64,000 bases of DNA from Symbiodinium natans (GCA_905221605.1 CAJNDS010000483.1:62001-126000); one strand, 5' to 3'; shown: positions 25,999 to 38,465, numbered from the stretch's first letter. Translations and numbers: made by a program. The notes: generated from the sequence alone by a model not told the origin.

Positions 25999-26950
25999 TC
26001 GTGGCCCGTCCTCGGTGTCCCGGTGGGTGATGTTGTAGAAGAGACGGTCTGCATCGGAGAGGCGAACACGGCTCTTGAGGATGGGGTTCCTCTGGATCAG
26101 CTGTACCTCAGCTCTTGGACTCATTCGGGAGGGGTACCTTACTAGGGTTCTTATTATTATTGGGGTCCTTTTTGGGGCCCATATTATAAGGGAATATTGC
26201 TATTAGAGGGTCTATGTTAGGGGTCCCCTATTTTCGTAAACTCGCATTCGGGTTCACGGTGATGTTCAGTAGCTCACTACCTGGGGAAGGCCAGTGGCCG
26301 AAGAAACTGAGCCTCCCACAACTTTCTGCCATTCTCTGAACCGAAACTCACCTTTGACGCACATATGCCTGAGCGGCACAAGCAAGCAGCACAAAAAGAC
26401 GCCCCGCTTTTACAGGTTTTTTGCCAATTTTACGTGGCACAAGACCGGGAAAGCCGGCACATACGAGCCTCATGGTCTCAGGAGCCTCTCATGTGTCATA
26501 GCCACTACCAGGGACTCCACAAGCGCCACAGACTTTCAGATTTCAGAGCATGCCAGAAGCTGAATAAGCTGCAGATGCAGAAGCATGAGACTCTGGAGTT
26601 GAGATCCGTGAGGGTTTAGGAGCGGCAGTGACTCCAGTGACGACAGGTGAAGTTCTTGGACGTTTGCAGGCAGGTCGCTCGAAGACAGCGTCCACCCAGC
26701 GTTTTCTTTGGCCCTCCTCCTTCTGTTCGCTTTCTGTGTCGCCTTGGCGACATGTCGACGTCAAGTGGGGCTGTGAGGGTGCAGATGATACTGCTCCTCT
26801 GAGATCTTCAGCTGGGCGACTGGACGACTGGCGGAAGACCCACGAAAGGTCCTCCGCTACCTTGCGAAAGTCTTTGCGCTCCTGGGACGTACTGGGAAGG
26901 AAGCTGGGCAGTTCAATCGAATGAGCAACACCTTGGGCCCCCTGATGTAA
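25995..26950 (-). CDS. unidentified protein with a low-complexity basic/acidic exon
   Basis: Two minus-strand exons. The first, about 26935-26590, reads SIELPSFLPSTSQERKDFRK and continues with a Ser/Pro/Glu-rich stretch holding WVDAVFERPACKRPRTSP, a KRPR cluster like a nuclear localisation signal. The second, about 26110-25995 after a GAG or AAG acceptor, reads VQLIQRNPILKSRVRLSDAD and then RLFYNITHRD. I recognise no family. The composition of the first exon suggests a disordered region. The join and both ends are unresolved. Confidence 0.45.
26130..26255. repeat. AT-rich intronic element with GGGG/CCCC blocks
   Basis: Alternating blocks such as TTATTATTATTGGGGTCC, GGGGCCCATATTATAAGGG and TTAGGGGTCCCC. 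The block structure resembles the inner parts of the inverted-repeat elements at 22980 and 27637, but I could not pair the ends convincingly. Confidence 0.3.
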
Positions 26951-26959
26951 CATAAACGA

Positions 26960-28450
26960 ATCAAAAAAAGTGAAGACCCTGGTTCTTCAAAGTTAAATCC
27001 CCAGCTTTCCCTCCTGAATCACGGAGCTGCGTCGGTGTCGGAAGAGGATCCTAAGTGGCATCGCAGGTGGCACCAGGAGTCAGTGTGCCTACAGCAACTG
27101 GTGCAGGGCATCTGCCAGCCACGCATCTTGCTGCTACAGTAGTACTACATTGCCAGACTCGAGAGGGAGGTGGCAGAACCATCTAGCACGAGCTGTCACC
27201 ATGAGAAGAAGCTGCCCGAGTAGGAATTTCACTGTTCTGAATCCACAAATCCCCCAAAGGAACACGCTCCGACCAAGGAACTGTCCGGCCACTTCATGGA
27301 AGTGGAGAGTGCTCCGTGATACGAGCATCCTGTTTCGACATGACTGTTTAAACAGATCAGTCGGTCCGGTGGGCCCTTTTTGGCACCCTGTTACCATACG
27401 TCCCCTTTTTTGAGGGCACCAGCACATCGGAGGACTGCAGGTTTTAAGGAATGACCGAGAACTTTTTGTGTGTGGGGGTGAGGACTTGTGGTATACATGA
27501 CTTGCAGTTTGGCTGTCCGCGAGGAGGCATCCCAAGCCCGCCTAATCAAAGGCTCAGACCTACGAAAAGCCATTAACGGAAGGGACGTAAACAGAACTGA
27601 ATGCCCCTACCCAACTACTGCAGTTCATGGGTTCAGCTACTACCCACCTCTATACTACCCCCCTAGATTCCCCCACAATTAAGGCTATTCAGGGATACCT
27701 TAAGCTTAATTAGGGTCATTTAAGGTGGGAACTTAAGGGGGGGGGGGGGGGTAGTATAGAGGGGGGCAGTAGGGGAACCCAAGAGCAGTGGTGCACGTGC
27801 CCTAAGTCCAAGAAGCTGAACCGCGGAGACGAAGATTTGGGGCTTGGAGCTGAAGGTTGACGTCCCGGCCTGCGGACCAAATGGCCATAAGGGGTCATAA
27901 GGGGCCTTTCGGGTCCTGCTTCAAAGAACCCTTTCGCAAAGAGCCAATTGTCGAAACAAAACACTCCGAACTCCGGTCTCCGTTGTGAGGGTATGGGTGA
28001 GCTTTCCGATGTCCGATGTGTTGAAAGGCATCATGTGGGCTGAACTTGGGCTGATGAGCGTTACATGTGATGTGTCTCTCTATGCGAAGGCACAGCTATT
28101 CAACCGTACCCAGACAGCTCCGCTCAACGCCGGGTCAAAGTAGCCACAACCGCGCCTCACCCACTGAGGCTTTGGAACCACTCCTTCGTGGAGGCTCCGG
28201 GTCCCAGGGCGACACACTTGCCCCAAAACCTGTTTCAGGGGGCACGCTCGACCGGCAAAAAGATTCCCCAACGATCAAGATATGAACTTTGCAGGATAGA
28301 CCAAGGTTGGGTGCATGCCAAGTCTTGAACCGTCAACCCTGGACCAATCTTTCTTGTAAACGCCAAGACCCTGAACATCCAGACCCTAAGTCCCCTACCT
28401 TAAACCACTTGCACCTTTCGTAGCACTTATGCCTCAGAACCTTAAACAAT
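26960..28450. other. no supported gene
   Basis: A plus-strand frame at 27045-27140 (DPKWHRRWHQESVCLQQLVQ) is protein-like but isolated. The rest holds the inverted-repeat element at 27637-27772 and otherwise shows nothing I recognise. Confidence 0.35.
27637..27772. mobile_element. MITE-like inverted-repeat element 2
   Basis: The left arm 27637-27658 (CTACTACCCACCTCTATACT) and the reverse complement of 27751-27772 (CTACTGCCCCCCTCTATACT) match at 20 of 22 positions. Both arms then run into C/G runs. The whole unit is about 136 bases with an AT-rich centre holding TTAAG motifs, and could fold into a long hairpin. There is no coding capacity. Confidence 0.65.
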
Positions 28451-28459
28451 AACCCTTCG

Positions 28460-28886
28460 GACAGGCCTGATGCCTGCTTCGACCTTGAGGAGCACCTTGC
28501 TGCGAACTCTACTGTCGACCAGTTCAGGGATGCTGAGATGCTCAAAGTCTCGAGTTTACTATACTGGCAGCGTGTACTGGGCTGCCGTGAAGGGCGGTGG
28601 GCGGGGGGGCTTCATTCGCAGGGAGTTGGCAGGAAGCGCGTTTAACCTCAACGTGGCACAATGTCTGAAGTACGTCCGGCTGACGCAGAGCCCGGTTGTG
28701 CCTTTGGTTCATGTCGGGCTGCTTGCGCTGCAGACCAGCAGGGCTGCGAACGGGCAGCAGATTTGGAAGCAGCAGCGCCGACGAAGGGTTCTGCGAAAGG
28801 CTGAGGCAAGACTGAAAGGGGTGCAACGGTGCAAAGAGGCACTAAGTAGGGATGCCTACCCTGACGACTATTCGAATGACATGTAG
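28460..28886 (+). CDS. possible plus-strand exons, unidentified
   Basis: A plus-strand frame near 28462-28560 reads DACFDLEEHLAANSTVDQF and then RDAEMLK. Another at about 28640-28886 reads LLALQTSRAANGQQIWKQQR and then RRRVLRKAEARLKGVQRC to a TAG. They have the amino acid make-up of real protein but are in different frames, with a CAG acceptor near 28620. If real, this would be the only plus-strand gene in the window. The reverse strand is also open, so confidence is low. Confidence 0.3.
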
Positions 28887-28889
28887 GAC

Positions 28890-29400
28890 ATCACTGAAGT
28901 GTGCAAGAGTCATGTAGGGAAAGTTGGCTCTCCAGCTACGAGCAATGCCCTTACCGCTGACCGCAATCGCAGATGCAGCGCTCTCGCCCTCTCTGCCTCG
29001 TCTGAGGAATCAACCAGTCCACCTGTGCTGCACAGATTCTGTCTTGCGACACACACCGCACTTTACGAAATGCCATGCCCCAGCTTGCCACGCTTCAACT
29101 TGCTAACGATCGCAAGCTCCGTGACGTCGGGGCACCAGTCCACGTCGGAGTGTCCACTTTGCTCCCAGCTGGCAGCCTTTGCAGCAGGGAGCAGCAAGCA
29201 AAGGTAGGTCAAGTTGAGATCAGAAGCATATCTCATACCGGTGTTGGCGTAAGCTGGATGCGCGTTGGCATGTTTCGGCTCTCGCAAGTCTTGTTTTCAG
29301 TGGATCTGTGCAATCAATCAACCGCCTGAAGCGTGTAGCTACACTAAAGCTGTCGCAGCCGTCTTGACATGGGCAGTCGGCCATATCGGCCAAACATCAA
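28890..29400. other. intergenic, nothing recognised
   Basis: Downstream flank of the UDP-glycosyltransferase gene. Short frames exist on both strands without motifs. Confidence 0.4.
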
Positions 29401-29422
29401 ATTAGCAATCGATCTATTGAAC

Positions 29423-32400
29423 CTACTGATTCTTCTTGCTTCCAGCCGGTTTGGGGGGCAAAGCCCTCCCCCGACAGCAGCAGCACCACCATGGTTTGTG
29501 TACATGCACTCTGATACAGCAGCACAGGTCGCAGTACACCGCCCAAAAGATCAGTCCGATGAAAAGTGGCATCAACCGGATCCACAGGCTGGGGCACGGC
29601 GGTATATGCAAGTGGAACTTTCCTGTCGCCTGGTTGACGATGACCTGCACTGCCCTAGACATGTCACGGCGCTGATCGTTCAGCTCTTTAATTTCCCACG
29701 ATCGTCGGCGGAAGGGCTCCGTCGCAATCTTGCGGATGGCTGCAACAAAATCCTCTGGAGTGGCGGAAAGCTTGTCCAAGACGACGGCAACCCCAAGCTC
29801 TCTGTGCACCACAGCAACCATCATCTGATCCCCGAAGAAGGGCATGATGGCCAAGGGCTTGCCGAAGGCTAGGGCTTCGTTCACACTGTTCATGCCACCG
29901 TGTGACAAAAAGCCGAAGACAGCCGGATGGGCAAGGACTGCACGCTGAGGTGCAAATCTCGTCACCAGTACGCTGTCCGGGAGGGCCACATCTGGCTTCA
30001 CTTTGGAAGCCCAGAGAACAGTGAAGCCGCCTGCTTTAAATGTCTCCGCCAGCAGCACCGCGTGCGTCTTTGACACGCGGACCTTGTGGGAGGGGAACAC
30101 TTCGACGGAGGCACACCAAAGATGACGAACCAAAAGAAGCATAACACAAAACAGAGACAATGCACAAAGTGCAATGCCAAGATGTCGATCTGCCTCGGAG
30201 CCAAACGCCACATAGAGAACCTCTCTTGAGGCCTTTTGCTGCTCATCGAGCCAGGCCATGACCCTTTCCTGGCAAGAGGTGAGGCAATCAAACCTTCGAG
30301 CTTAAGGCATTCAGGTGGCTGGCCAAACTGTTGCCCTGACCGTTCTCGCTCATGGACCCTAAGCATGAATGTGATCTCTGAACTCGAACTCTGCAAGACA
30401 ATCGCCCCCCCCCCCATAACGAAGTCTGAAGACCATGAGAATCGGAGTGCAGGGCTTCTGTACAGGTATGCACATCGACAGCTTCCACGTCCTGGTCATC
30501 ACTCTTCATCATGCCACTCCCCGCGAGCGCAGGGTGGTCCAGGATGCCGACAGTGAACCTTCACAAGCACTCGGGTGTGAGCTTTGAACTTGGGATAGGG
30601 CCAGCTGCTTTCATGGATGGGGGGATGACCTGGTAAGCTCTTTCGAGCACACAGAGACATAGTTTTGCCGAGAAGCGTGTATGGGCTCCAGGCAGTCGGC
30701 ATGCCTGTGGTCAGTTCCTGGGCTGGGGTTCATCGCAATAAAGCTTAGACTCATGAGGTCCTTCAGAGGTGGCGCCGGTGGCGCTATCAAAACCTTCGAG
30801 ACAGCCGCCCAGACTCTGGAAGGGTGCTGATGATGGCTGGGTGCTGTAGGACGGTGTCAAACTCCCACACCTCTCAGCGAGGCGCTTCAATCTGGTGCAA
30901 CGCGGAGGCGAGGCAAGCAACATGTTACTGAGATGTGCAATACACCATGCGGCCGAAGAAAGGACATATCTTCCGAGTGCTTTTGCACGGCAGCTGACGT
31001 ACAGGTCTTGCCCCGACAGAGCTCTTGACCGCAGTGACTACAGCTGTCGGACGGCTGTCGGGCGATGAACTCCCCAAACCCTGGAGGCCGAGCAAGATTT
31101 GGAGGGTCTTGCCCCACATTTCTTCCCCGCTCACTCTAAGAAAGGACCGGGAACCCAGCGCGAAGTGGTGTGATTGCTCAATGCATTCGGAGGTCTAGGC
31201 GCGTCTTGTGCCCCTGCCTCCAAGGGCCGAGGATGCCCGAGGCGGTAGCGCAAGTACCTGGGCTACCCCTTAGTGAAGCCTTAGTGCAAGTGGAAGGTTT
31301 TTGAGAGAGGTAACAAGGAGGAGAAGGGCTAAAGTGAGCTGAGAGTTTCTTGCCGGGGTGCATGTTGAGGACGCTGGCGATGCCTGGAGCTCAAGTGCTG
31401 TCTTTTTCATTCTGGCGCGACTGCCACGAACCCACGTGGATGCGGCTCACCCCGATCCAATCCAACAGCTCATCCCCTTTCGGCACTTTTGCCCTCAACT
31501 CTTGGCAGTTTTGCACTCAGAGCAGTCGACGTGAAGCATTGCGAGCGCGCTCGCGGATGAAAGCTGCCAAGAAGGTTGGTTCAGGGCTTAGGGGCTGAAG
31601 GCTGGCTGAGGGGTTTGGTTTTCAGGTTTACTTGACAGCTTGAGAGGGCGATCCGGTGAGACTTTCGGAGTCGAGGCCTATAGGGCTGAAAGCGCTTTAA
31701 GGGGGTGGGGTCTAGTTTGTGTGTTAGGGAGTTTCACGTCTCCGCCTTCACAGGTACCTCCTTTTGTGAAAACAAGCCACAGCGGCAACAACCACGCCAA
31801 AGTCCCAGCTGAAGCCAACCAAAGGCAAGAAATCAACGCTGGAACTGCAGTTCCTATCCTCAAAGCACGTTTCGCATTTGCACCTTTAAACCATGTGTAC
31901 AAGCCCGCGGTGTTGTTGTCTGGGACATTTGTGATCAAATCAGATTCCATGTCAGAGCTGCAGTTTGAATTGCCAGGATTGCAGTAGCTGCAGTAGCATG
32001 CCTTAGACGCAGTGATGATGCTGCCCAGGTGCGCAAGGCAAAAAAACCGAAGATGCGTACCATGGTGTTCTCCAGCAACAGCAGAGGGCTATCATAGAGC
32101 TCCTGGGAAGAGCGAACGGCTCTATCCACTTGTCAGTCGAGATTGTGGCTACAGCAGATTTGTGGTGGGGAACTCTTGAGCCGCATTTGCTGTGCCTGAA
32201 GAGGGGGGTTAGGTGTACAAGATGATGATTGGGTGGTTTTGTGGGGGCTTCTTGGGCCAGCTTTGAGACCCCGCAGCCTGGCGCGAGCGGATGGACCCCA
32301 CGTTGGGTTCGGTGGCCCAGGGCAGGTCGATCCTAGGTGAAATATCTGAAACAGGCCAGGCTGAGGCCAGGGCTGAGGGCTGAGAGCTGAAGCTCAAACA

Positions 32401-33797
32401 ATTCAGAGCTCGGCAAGCTAATGCCCAGTGTCTGGGAAGTTAGCCAGCTCGGTGTGCCCCAACCGATGCCCACGACCGGTATGCCCAATGCCTGGAGAGG
32501 GGCTTCGAAACTGAAGTTCTCAAGAGTACGACGCTGCCGGCACTCACAGCTGCAAGGCTGAAATCAGAGTTCAAGGGCAGTTTGAGTGCTCCGGCCCGGC
32601 CCTGAATCCGTCGTCCCTCCCCGCACCTCCCCCAAGGCGTAGTGGGCAGGATAAATGAAGGACACGCAGAGCACGTCAGGCCTCATCTCCTCAAATAAAG
32701 CTGTGGCTCGAGCATGTTCACGTTCAAAGACCACTGCTTCTCAGACGCGCCAAGACTCCATCAGGTGTGGCTTCAGCGTCAGCGCCATGGAGCCTTCAGG
32801 GATCTTAGCCTTCTTTATCCTCCTCTTCATTCGGGATGAACCCAGAGCTGCGAAACATCTGTGAACACAAACGAAAACATGTGAAGACATTTGAAGACAT
32901 GTCATTGTGAGCACAGTGCCATCTCCACTTGTGCTTCTCAAAATATGCATGTTGCAGTCGCAGCCCTCCCTTGTCACCTCCGAGCAGGCTGCCCAACAGC
33001 GGCATGGTGAGGGACGAGAGGAATTGCGCCACCCCGTACGACACAGTCTGCAGGGCCTCCCTGGCAGGGCATAGGGCTGAAAGGTTTAGGCTGTTCTCGC
33101 TTACGCACTCGCCCAACTCAGGAACAAATCTGCAGCAGAGCATCTGCACTGGCGCTCCCTTCTCCCGGTCAAACCCGGAGGAGCCGATGTCCACCAAAGT
33201 GGCCTGCGGCACCAACATCCTGAGCTGGGCGACCTTTCTGCGTTTACTTGTGCTGGAATTCGTGCTGACATTCGCCGATCTGGTCTCCTTCCCCCTCTCA
33301 ATTTGCTGTCCACACCCCCCCGCCCTGGACCTCTCTGGGACCTCCCTCGGACCCTTGCTTGGTGGGCTCCCCCCTGTACAGGACTGGAACTCTACCTGCA
33401 TCGCTGTGTGAGTCTCGCGGCCCAGGCTCTTGATCTTTTTGACCGTTTCGTCGTGGGCCAGGAAGCTTACCGAATGGCCTTCATCTAGGAGACCGTGGGC
33501 AATCGGCAGCATTGGCCTGAGCTGGAAAAGGCCCTGGCTCCTGATGCCTCCCTCCAGCAATGAGGATGGTGTACGGATTCGGGATTTTGGTTGAGTTTTT
33601 CTTTGAGAGGAAATGAGGACTCTGAGGAAGGACACTGACGCAGTAGGGGGAAGGTGAGGTCTTCGGAAGAAAAGGGCAGGTACGTTTTCTAAACTCTGCC
33701 CGCGCGGCGCGTAGTGGGAGAATGGAGGTGCCACGAATGCCACGTGCACCGCCGAGGCAGTGCACCATAGCCAAGTGGCAAGGATGGAGGCCCTCAT
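29423..33797 (-). CDS. UDP-glycosyltransferase (GT1/UGT), perhaps a broken copy
   Basis: Transfers a sugar from a UDP-sugar to a small acceptor. Exons: 33797-33709 (signal peptide MRASILATWLWCTASAV, then VAFVAPPFSHYA), 33516-33396, about 33233-33109, 33060-32978, 32847-32627, 32491-32388, 32332-32283, 32128-32061, about 30870-30810, 30268-30194 and 30082-29423. Phases agree from 33797 to 32061 and in the last two exons. Residues FAPQRAVLAHP then GFLSHGGMNSVNEA and PFFGDQ form the UGT donor-sugar signature. Near the C-terminus LMPLFIGLIFWAVY is a membrane anchor followed by a Cys- and Lys-rich tail, as in endoplasmic-reticulum UGTs. Exon 32847-32627 contains one in-frame TGA at 32743-32741. 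One or two exons between 30810 and 30269 are unresolved. Confidence 0.85.
30083..30193 (-). other. 111-base GC-AG intron in the UGT gene
   Basis: The frame runs open through this intron and would insert a hydrophobic stretch. Removing GCAGATCG to CCCACAAG joins GGC-TCC-GAG to GTC-CGC-GTG, giving VAFGSEVRVSK, the usual UGT sequence at this place. The GC donor is non-canonical but common in dinoflagellates. Confidence 0.8.
32741..32743 (-). other. in-frame TGA inside a conserved UGT exon
   Basis: The exon reads LTLKPHLMESWRV, TGA, EAVVFEREHARATALFEE without a frame change. The entry and exit phases of this exon fit its neighbours, and no intron long enough to remove the codon fits between the flanking residues. 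It may be a nonsense allele, a sequencing error, or recoding. Confidence 0.7.
33517..33708 (-). other. 192-base GC-AG intron 1 of the UGT gene
   Basis: Joining TAC-GC to G-CCA-ATG gives SHYAPMLPIAHGLLDEGH, which has the spacing of the UGT N-terminal loop (as in GHLNPLLPIA). The triplet GCC follows both the donor and the acceptor. Confidence 0.75.
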
Positions 33798-33849
33798 GGC
33801 AACTCCGAGCGCCGGAGTTCTAAGCAATGTTGGCTCACAAATTGTCACA

Positions 33850-34400
33850 AAAGTCTAGCTCTGAATGCTTCTGGGCAGAAGTGTCAAGCTATTTGTCTAC
33901 ATCTGATCACCCAAATAGATGCCCTTCTTCCCCTTGCGGCATGAAGCCCCAAGCCTGAAGGTAAAGCATGTCTGCATGGCTCTTTGGTTGAAGACGAAGC
34001 TGTTCATGAGACTTCCACCTCTAACGGCACATACCGTGCGAGTCGATCACAGCTTGAGCCATTGCGCAGCAGCATTCAGGATTTGAAGCTATGTAGTCGC
34101 CTTCGGGGAAGTGAATGAAGATGGGCAAATCCAGATGGTATCTGGCCTTTGAAGAAGCCATTGAAATTGTTGCTGGGGCTTCGGCAGAGAAGCCTCTGAA
34201 GCAACCACTGCCTGTTGGTGCAGAAGCTCTGCACTTCTCATGTCCCTAGCGCAAAAGTGCCCAGGATCGGAAATTTCCTGAATGACGTGTGCATTGTCAC
34301 TGGAAAGTAGGCGAGCAATTAGGAGGCTCCATTTTCAAAAGTGTCCCACTACCATCCACAGCCTTCGCCGGGTGTTGATGCAGTAACTGCCTTATAGCAA
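33850..34400. other. upstream flank of the UGT gene
   Basis: No gene is recognised. It should hold the promoter and the trans-splice acceptor of the UGT transcript, but dinoflagellate promoters have no motif that I can point to. Confidence 0.3.
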
Positions 34401-37375
34401 TAACTACGAAACGATAACACAAAAAATGTAGACCAGCACTGTGTCAAGAGTCGCGAGCGGTCTCCGCGAGGTACTCCCTCGCTTACATAGCAAAAGGCAC
34501 TCTCCTACAGCTGAGCAGGAGTATCTACAATGGTGATTCAATAGTGTCGAAGGAGGTGCCTGAAGGATGCTCTCTCGCGTGAAGGCGAGAGCCCCTTCCT
34601 GAGAGTGGATCTGACCTAGGGGTTCGGATGCGACCAAACGTGCGAACCAATGTGTGAGCCAACGCAAGCCTTCAATCATTTGCCACTGAGCGCTTTATCT
34701 GAGAGCTCCAGCTCAACGCAACCACATGACAGAAAGCTTCAAAGCTACGATTCAGGAGTTGCCGGATGGAACACCCTTCTTGGAGCAAGAAGCCAGCATA
34801 TTGAGCAGACTGTGTTGCTGCGAAGTCGCCCAAGAGGTTGACAGCAACATCGTGGACCGACTGCTCTGAGGTAAAGTTCTGCACCTCTGGGTATCGCACG
34901 CACATTGGGCTACTGCACAGATGGTTCGAATGACCTTTACATTTCTTAAAACCTGAAACCCCTCCAGTACATGTGTCAACTCTCAACCTATCCCTCTAGA
35001 GCCGACGGATCATGGTGCTGAAGAGAAATGTTTGAGAGACAGTGCATTTTTGTGTCCGCAGCAGTAGCCTTCCCCAGGCATCCATGTAGCAATTGCACAC
35101 AATACAGCAGGGGCTCCTCTCCCCCGGCGCTCGGAGCAAGCAGCGCCCCCCTCCCCAAACACCCGGAGCTCGGCTGTGTACAAGTTGTTTGGGATGTGGG
35201 ACTGATTTAAGGTTTCTATTCTTAACCACCGAGATTCGTGGACCAGCCTCACACTGACCGCTTGCACTGCTTGCACTGCTTGCACTGCTTGCGCTGCTTG
35301 CGCTGCTTGCACTGCTTACAGCCCTCTCTCACCTCCAGGCTTATGGGCAAACAAACATGGTCAGCGAAGCTCATTGCAACACATGGCACGAGAGCTCGAA
35401 GCACCTTCTCCTGCACAAGCAATACGCCGCCGTTGTTGTGGAAGTTGAGGGCTCTCTCGATTCTTCCATTAGTCCCGACAACCGCTGGGCGAAGGTCGAG
35501 GCAGGGAAGCTTGATTGCTTTATGGATGTACGGCCTGAAGACAATCCGTGTTGTTGTCCATGCAGCCATGCAGTGTGTACTTCGTGTGTTCCGAGGTCCC
35601 CCCCCCCCCTTTGAAACTGCGGAACGGCCGCTGGCCTGGCTGGCGGACTGTCGGGAGCAGACATCACCCGAAACAGCGCCAGAACCTAAACTTGCTCAGT
35701 CAGGGTGCGTGGCTGGCTCAAGACAAGCCGAGAAGGTTGGGAGGGTAGTGGAAAAAATTGCTGGGCGCCGAAAGTGTTACGTAGCCAAAAAAACTCCACG
35801 AAAGTGAAAAACTCACAAATGCTTTGTGAGCCCGGCGGGTATGATTCTGAGTGTCTCTGTTGGCTTCGGCTCACAACGCTGTGCCACCCCTGCAGTCCAA
35901 GGCACTCTTGCTGGGGCTGCGCTTCGAGCCACCGCGCTTGCTCGGAGAGCCTGCAGAGCGCAGCGGTCGTAGCGTGATAGAAACAAGGCGCCAGATGCGC
36001 AAGAAAGAGAACGAGAGACGGAGACGCGGAAACTGTTGTCCATGCGCGCATCGTCATACAATTTCTCGACACTCGACACAGTGTGGCAGCCGTGTCAGTC
36101 ATGTCATGGCCAAACCGAAGAGTAGGGTTCTGCGAATCTTCCATCTCTAAAGCCATGCAGCACTGCCCAGCCCCCACAAGTACCTGCAACAACCTCAGAA
36201 CCCAAACACCCCAAAAGCATCCGAGAACCCTACAGCCTCCCTTTCGCCCTGCCTCTCAGAGCGCTTCCCGAGCGCAGCGAAGGAGTCGAGGCGCTTCGAG
36301 CCTTCGCCTGGCTCTTTAGCAAAACGTTGCAAGGGTCTGCATTCTTCCGCATTCGTAGCCTGATGTGGCTATCTAATGAACAAAGGCAAATTGCAGGATA
36401 GAAGTGTACACCTACTCAAAAAAAAGGAATCGTGGAATCCCTCTGCTTGAGATGCCCTCTCGTCAGAAGGAGTCAGGACAAAAACTCCGGCCTCGCCCCG
36501 CGCGCGGACCTCACGAACCGCTGCCAGCGCGGCGCCGGCCGCCTCTAAGGCCGCGGGCGCGGAGCGGCGCCGAGGAATCTGAAAAAGCGTGAGGGGAGGA
36601 TTTGCGTGGAAACTGGAGTTGGACGATTGTGGGCAATGCCTGATTGTGGGGAAGAATGACAGTGCCCTTGACCGCTCGTTTCGGCTCGGCTGCCGAGACT
36701 GTTGAAACAGTTCTTTGGAAGACCTTCGAAGATTGTGTGCGGACTTCCGTGTGGGTCTGAACGGTCGAAACCTCTAACTGTCCATGATAGGCTGGTGCAA
36801 GCAACGTGTCCTTGTGAAGAACGATCCCAGCCTCGACATCTTGGTGGCTGCTGTCCATGGTGGCAGGGCACCGAACTGTTCATGCGTCTCTGAGATGGCA
36901 GCGGGATGCGAGCTGAAAGCTTGCAGAAGCAAAACAACTAGACCAAAGCCACAACACTGCCGCGCCCTCAGTCCAGAACTCGTACTGCTGGCATATGCTG
37001 GGCATCACACCAACGACCAACGTCTCGCCAACTCGCCTTCTCTTTGGTGTGCCGGATGTATGACATGCAAATGGGGCAAGGGAGACATGAGGAGCAAAGT
37101 AATTTAATTCATGCGAGGCAAACGGCAAGCAACATCGAGAAGTGTGCAACCATCATGGTTTGGGTTCCATCCTTGCTGTCATGCAAGTTTTTGACAGTCT
37201 CAATTCCATGTGTAGGAAGAGAAGCCTGACCCACTAGCCATGAACGGCGGCCTGCCAGCACGTCGCTTCCCCTGAGCCTCACAATGGCATCAGGGTCAGG
37301 GTCGGGGTCACCAAAACAGCTGTGCAGCACCCAGGTGATATCAGGGCAGTTCCGTGCCTTCCCATCGGGATGCAT
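34400..37375 (-). CDS. unidentified minus-strand exons
   Basis: Five blocks have protein-like composition on the minus strand: 37375-37240 (PDITWVLHSCFG, then DPDAIVRLRGSDVLAGRRSW), 37050-36950 (RRRVGETLVVGVMPSICQQY), 36850-36590 (LLAPAYHGQLEVSTVQTHTE, then ILPHNQALPTIVQLQFP), 35545-35325 (ALNFHNNGGVLLVQEKVLRA) and 34880-34480 (NLLGDFAATQSAQYAGFLLQ and WLTHWFARLVASEPLGQ). I recognise no family and cannot prove that they form one gene. The first may start at the ATG at 37375. Confidence 0.35.
35263..35320. repeat. CTTGCACTG nonamer tandem array
   Basis: Six nine-base units CTTGCACTG, two of them with a CTTGCGCTG variant. A nine-base unit would encode a three-residue repeat in any frame, but the flanks do not support coding. 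Confidence 0.85.
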
Positions 37376-37399
37376 GGCTGCACCAGGCTAGGCAATGGC

Positions 37400-38180
37400 A
37401 CAATGCAGGGCTAGTCGCAAAGCTCGATGAAATCCGGTTTCAGGCGGTTTGCGACGGTTTCCCCGCTCAGGTTAAGGACTTAGTCGCTTAGTCATGGTCT
37501 GATTGGTCTCGTAGTAAATTGAGATGACCAAAGCTGCCCTAGGCCGCTCATAGAAATTATCATGGCCTGTCTGGATCATCCCGAGGTCTACGAGGCTGCA
37601 GCGAGTCTGTGGCTCGTTCCAAGCTCTGCTGAACCAGGTCCCAGAAGCCGCAAACTTGGAGGGTGCTTCGACTGAGGCTGAATCATAAGCAGGGATACAT
37701 GGCCTAGCGGCTTAGCGCAGAGGGGGCCACAATTGCGACTGGCCTACAAGCACACGAGCCTAGACTTGGTGCAAGCCGAGCACAGCGGCCTTTTGTATCT
37801 GGCTCCGCCATGAACATGCTTACCTCGGGTCTGCTGTAAAAATCAATGCCGACCTCCCAAGATGCAGAAATGCAGACTTCGGGGGAAGTGCTGCCCACGA
37901 ATGGATCGAATGGGCGGAGGAAGGGGGCCGCTGGTGCCTGACTGCCATGTTGGGCAGAGTGAACCGGCTAATTTGGTCTGCAGAACGGCGCCGTTCTGCA
38001 ACCACCAAGATATGCTCAGGACGGCACACGGCAATTCTGCGAGACAGCGAGATCGGAGTTTATCCAAGCTGGAGACACAAGTGTCTGCTGTTTTTTTCTC
38101 GGAGAGCTGATGAGAAGCACAACAGGATCACACTACAGTCACCACGATAGTCCGGCGGAGTCCGGCGGTCCGGTAGGTGT
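37400..38180. other. no supported gene
   Basis: Frames on both strands near 37820-38100 are open but show no motif or splice partner. Confidence 0.35.
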
Positions 38181-38189
38181 GATTCGGTG

Positions 38190-38414
38190 TGATGCTTGCG
38201 AGACCTCTGAAGTGACGCCTCCTCCCGCAGCAAAAGCGCCGTGAGCCGGCCAAGCACTGGGTTGTGTCCACTGATCAGCTGTGCACATGGAGGTTTCCGA
38301 GAAGTGGGCGAAGAAGGATTGTCGCAGTTTGAGGCAACCTAGGAGTACCTCTATCTTTGGGAAAAACCGGCATTGCAGCTCACGCGCACGCACGCACGCA
38401 CGCGCGCACACACG

Positions 38415-38465
<51 letters not shown>

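Noticed and set aside
30083-30193. Hydrophobic insert in the UGT as an extra membrane helix
   Set aside because: The segment is an intron with GC-AG borders; the spliced peptide matches the family.
32929-33411. Long plus-strand open frame opposite the UGT exons
   Set aside because: It is the reverse-strand shadow of phase-consistent UGT exons.
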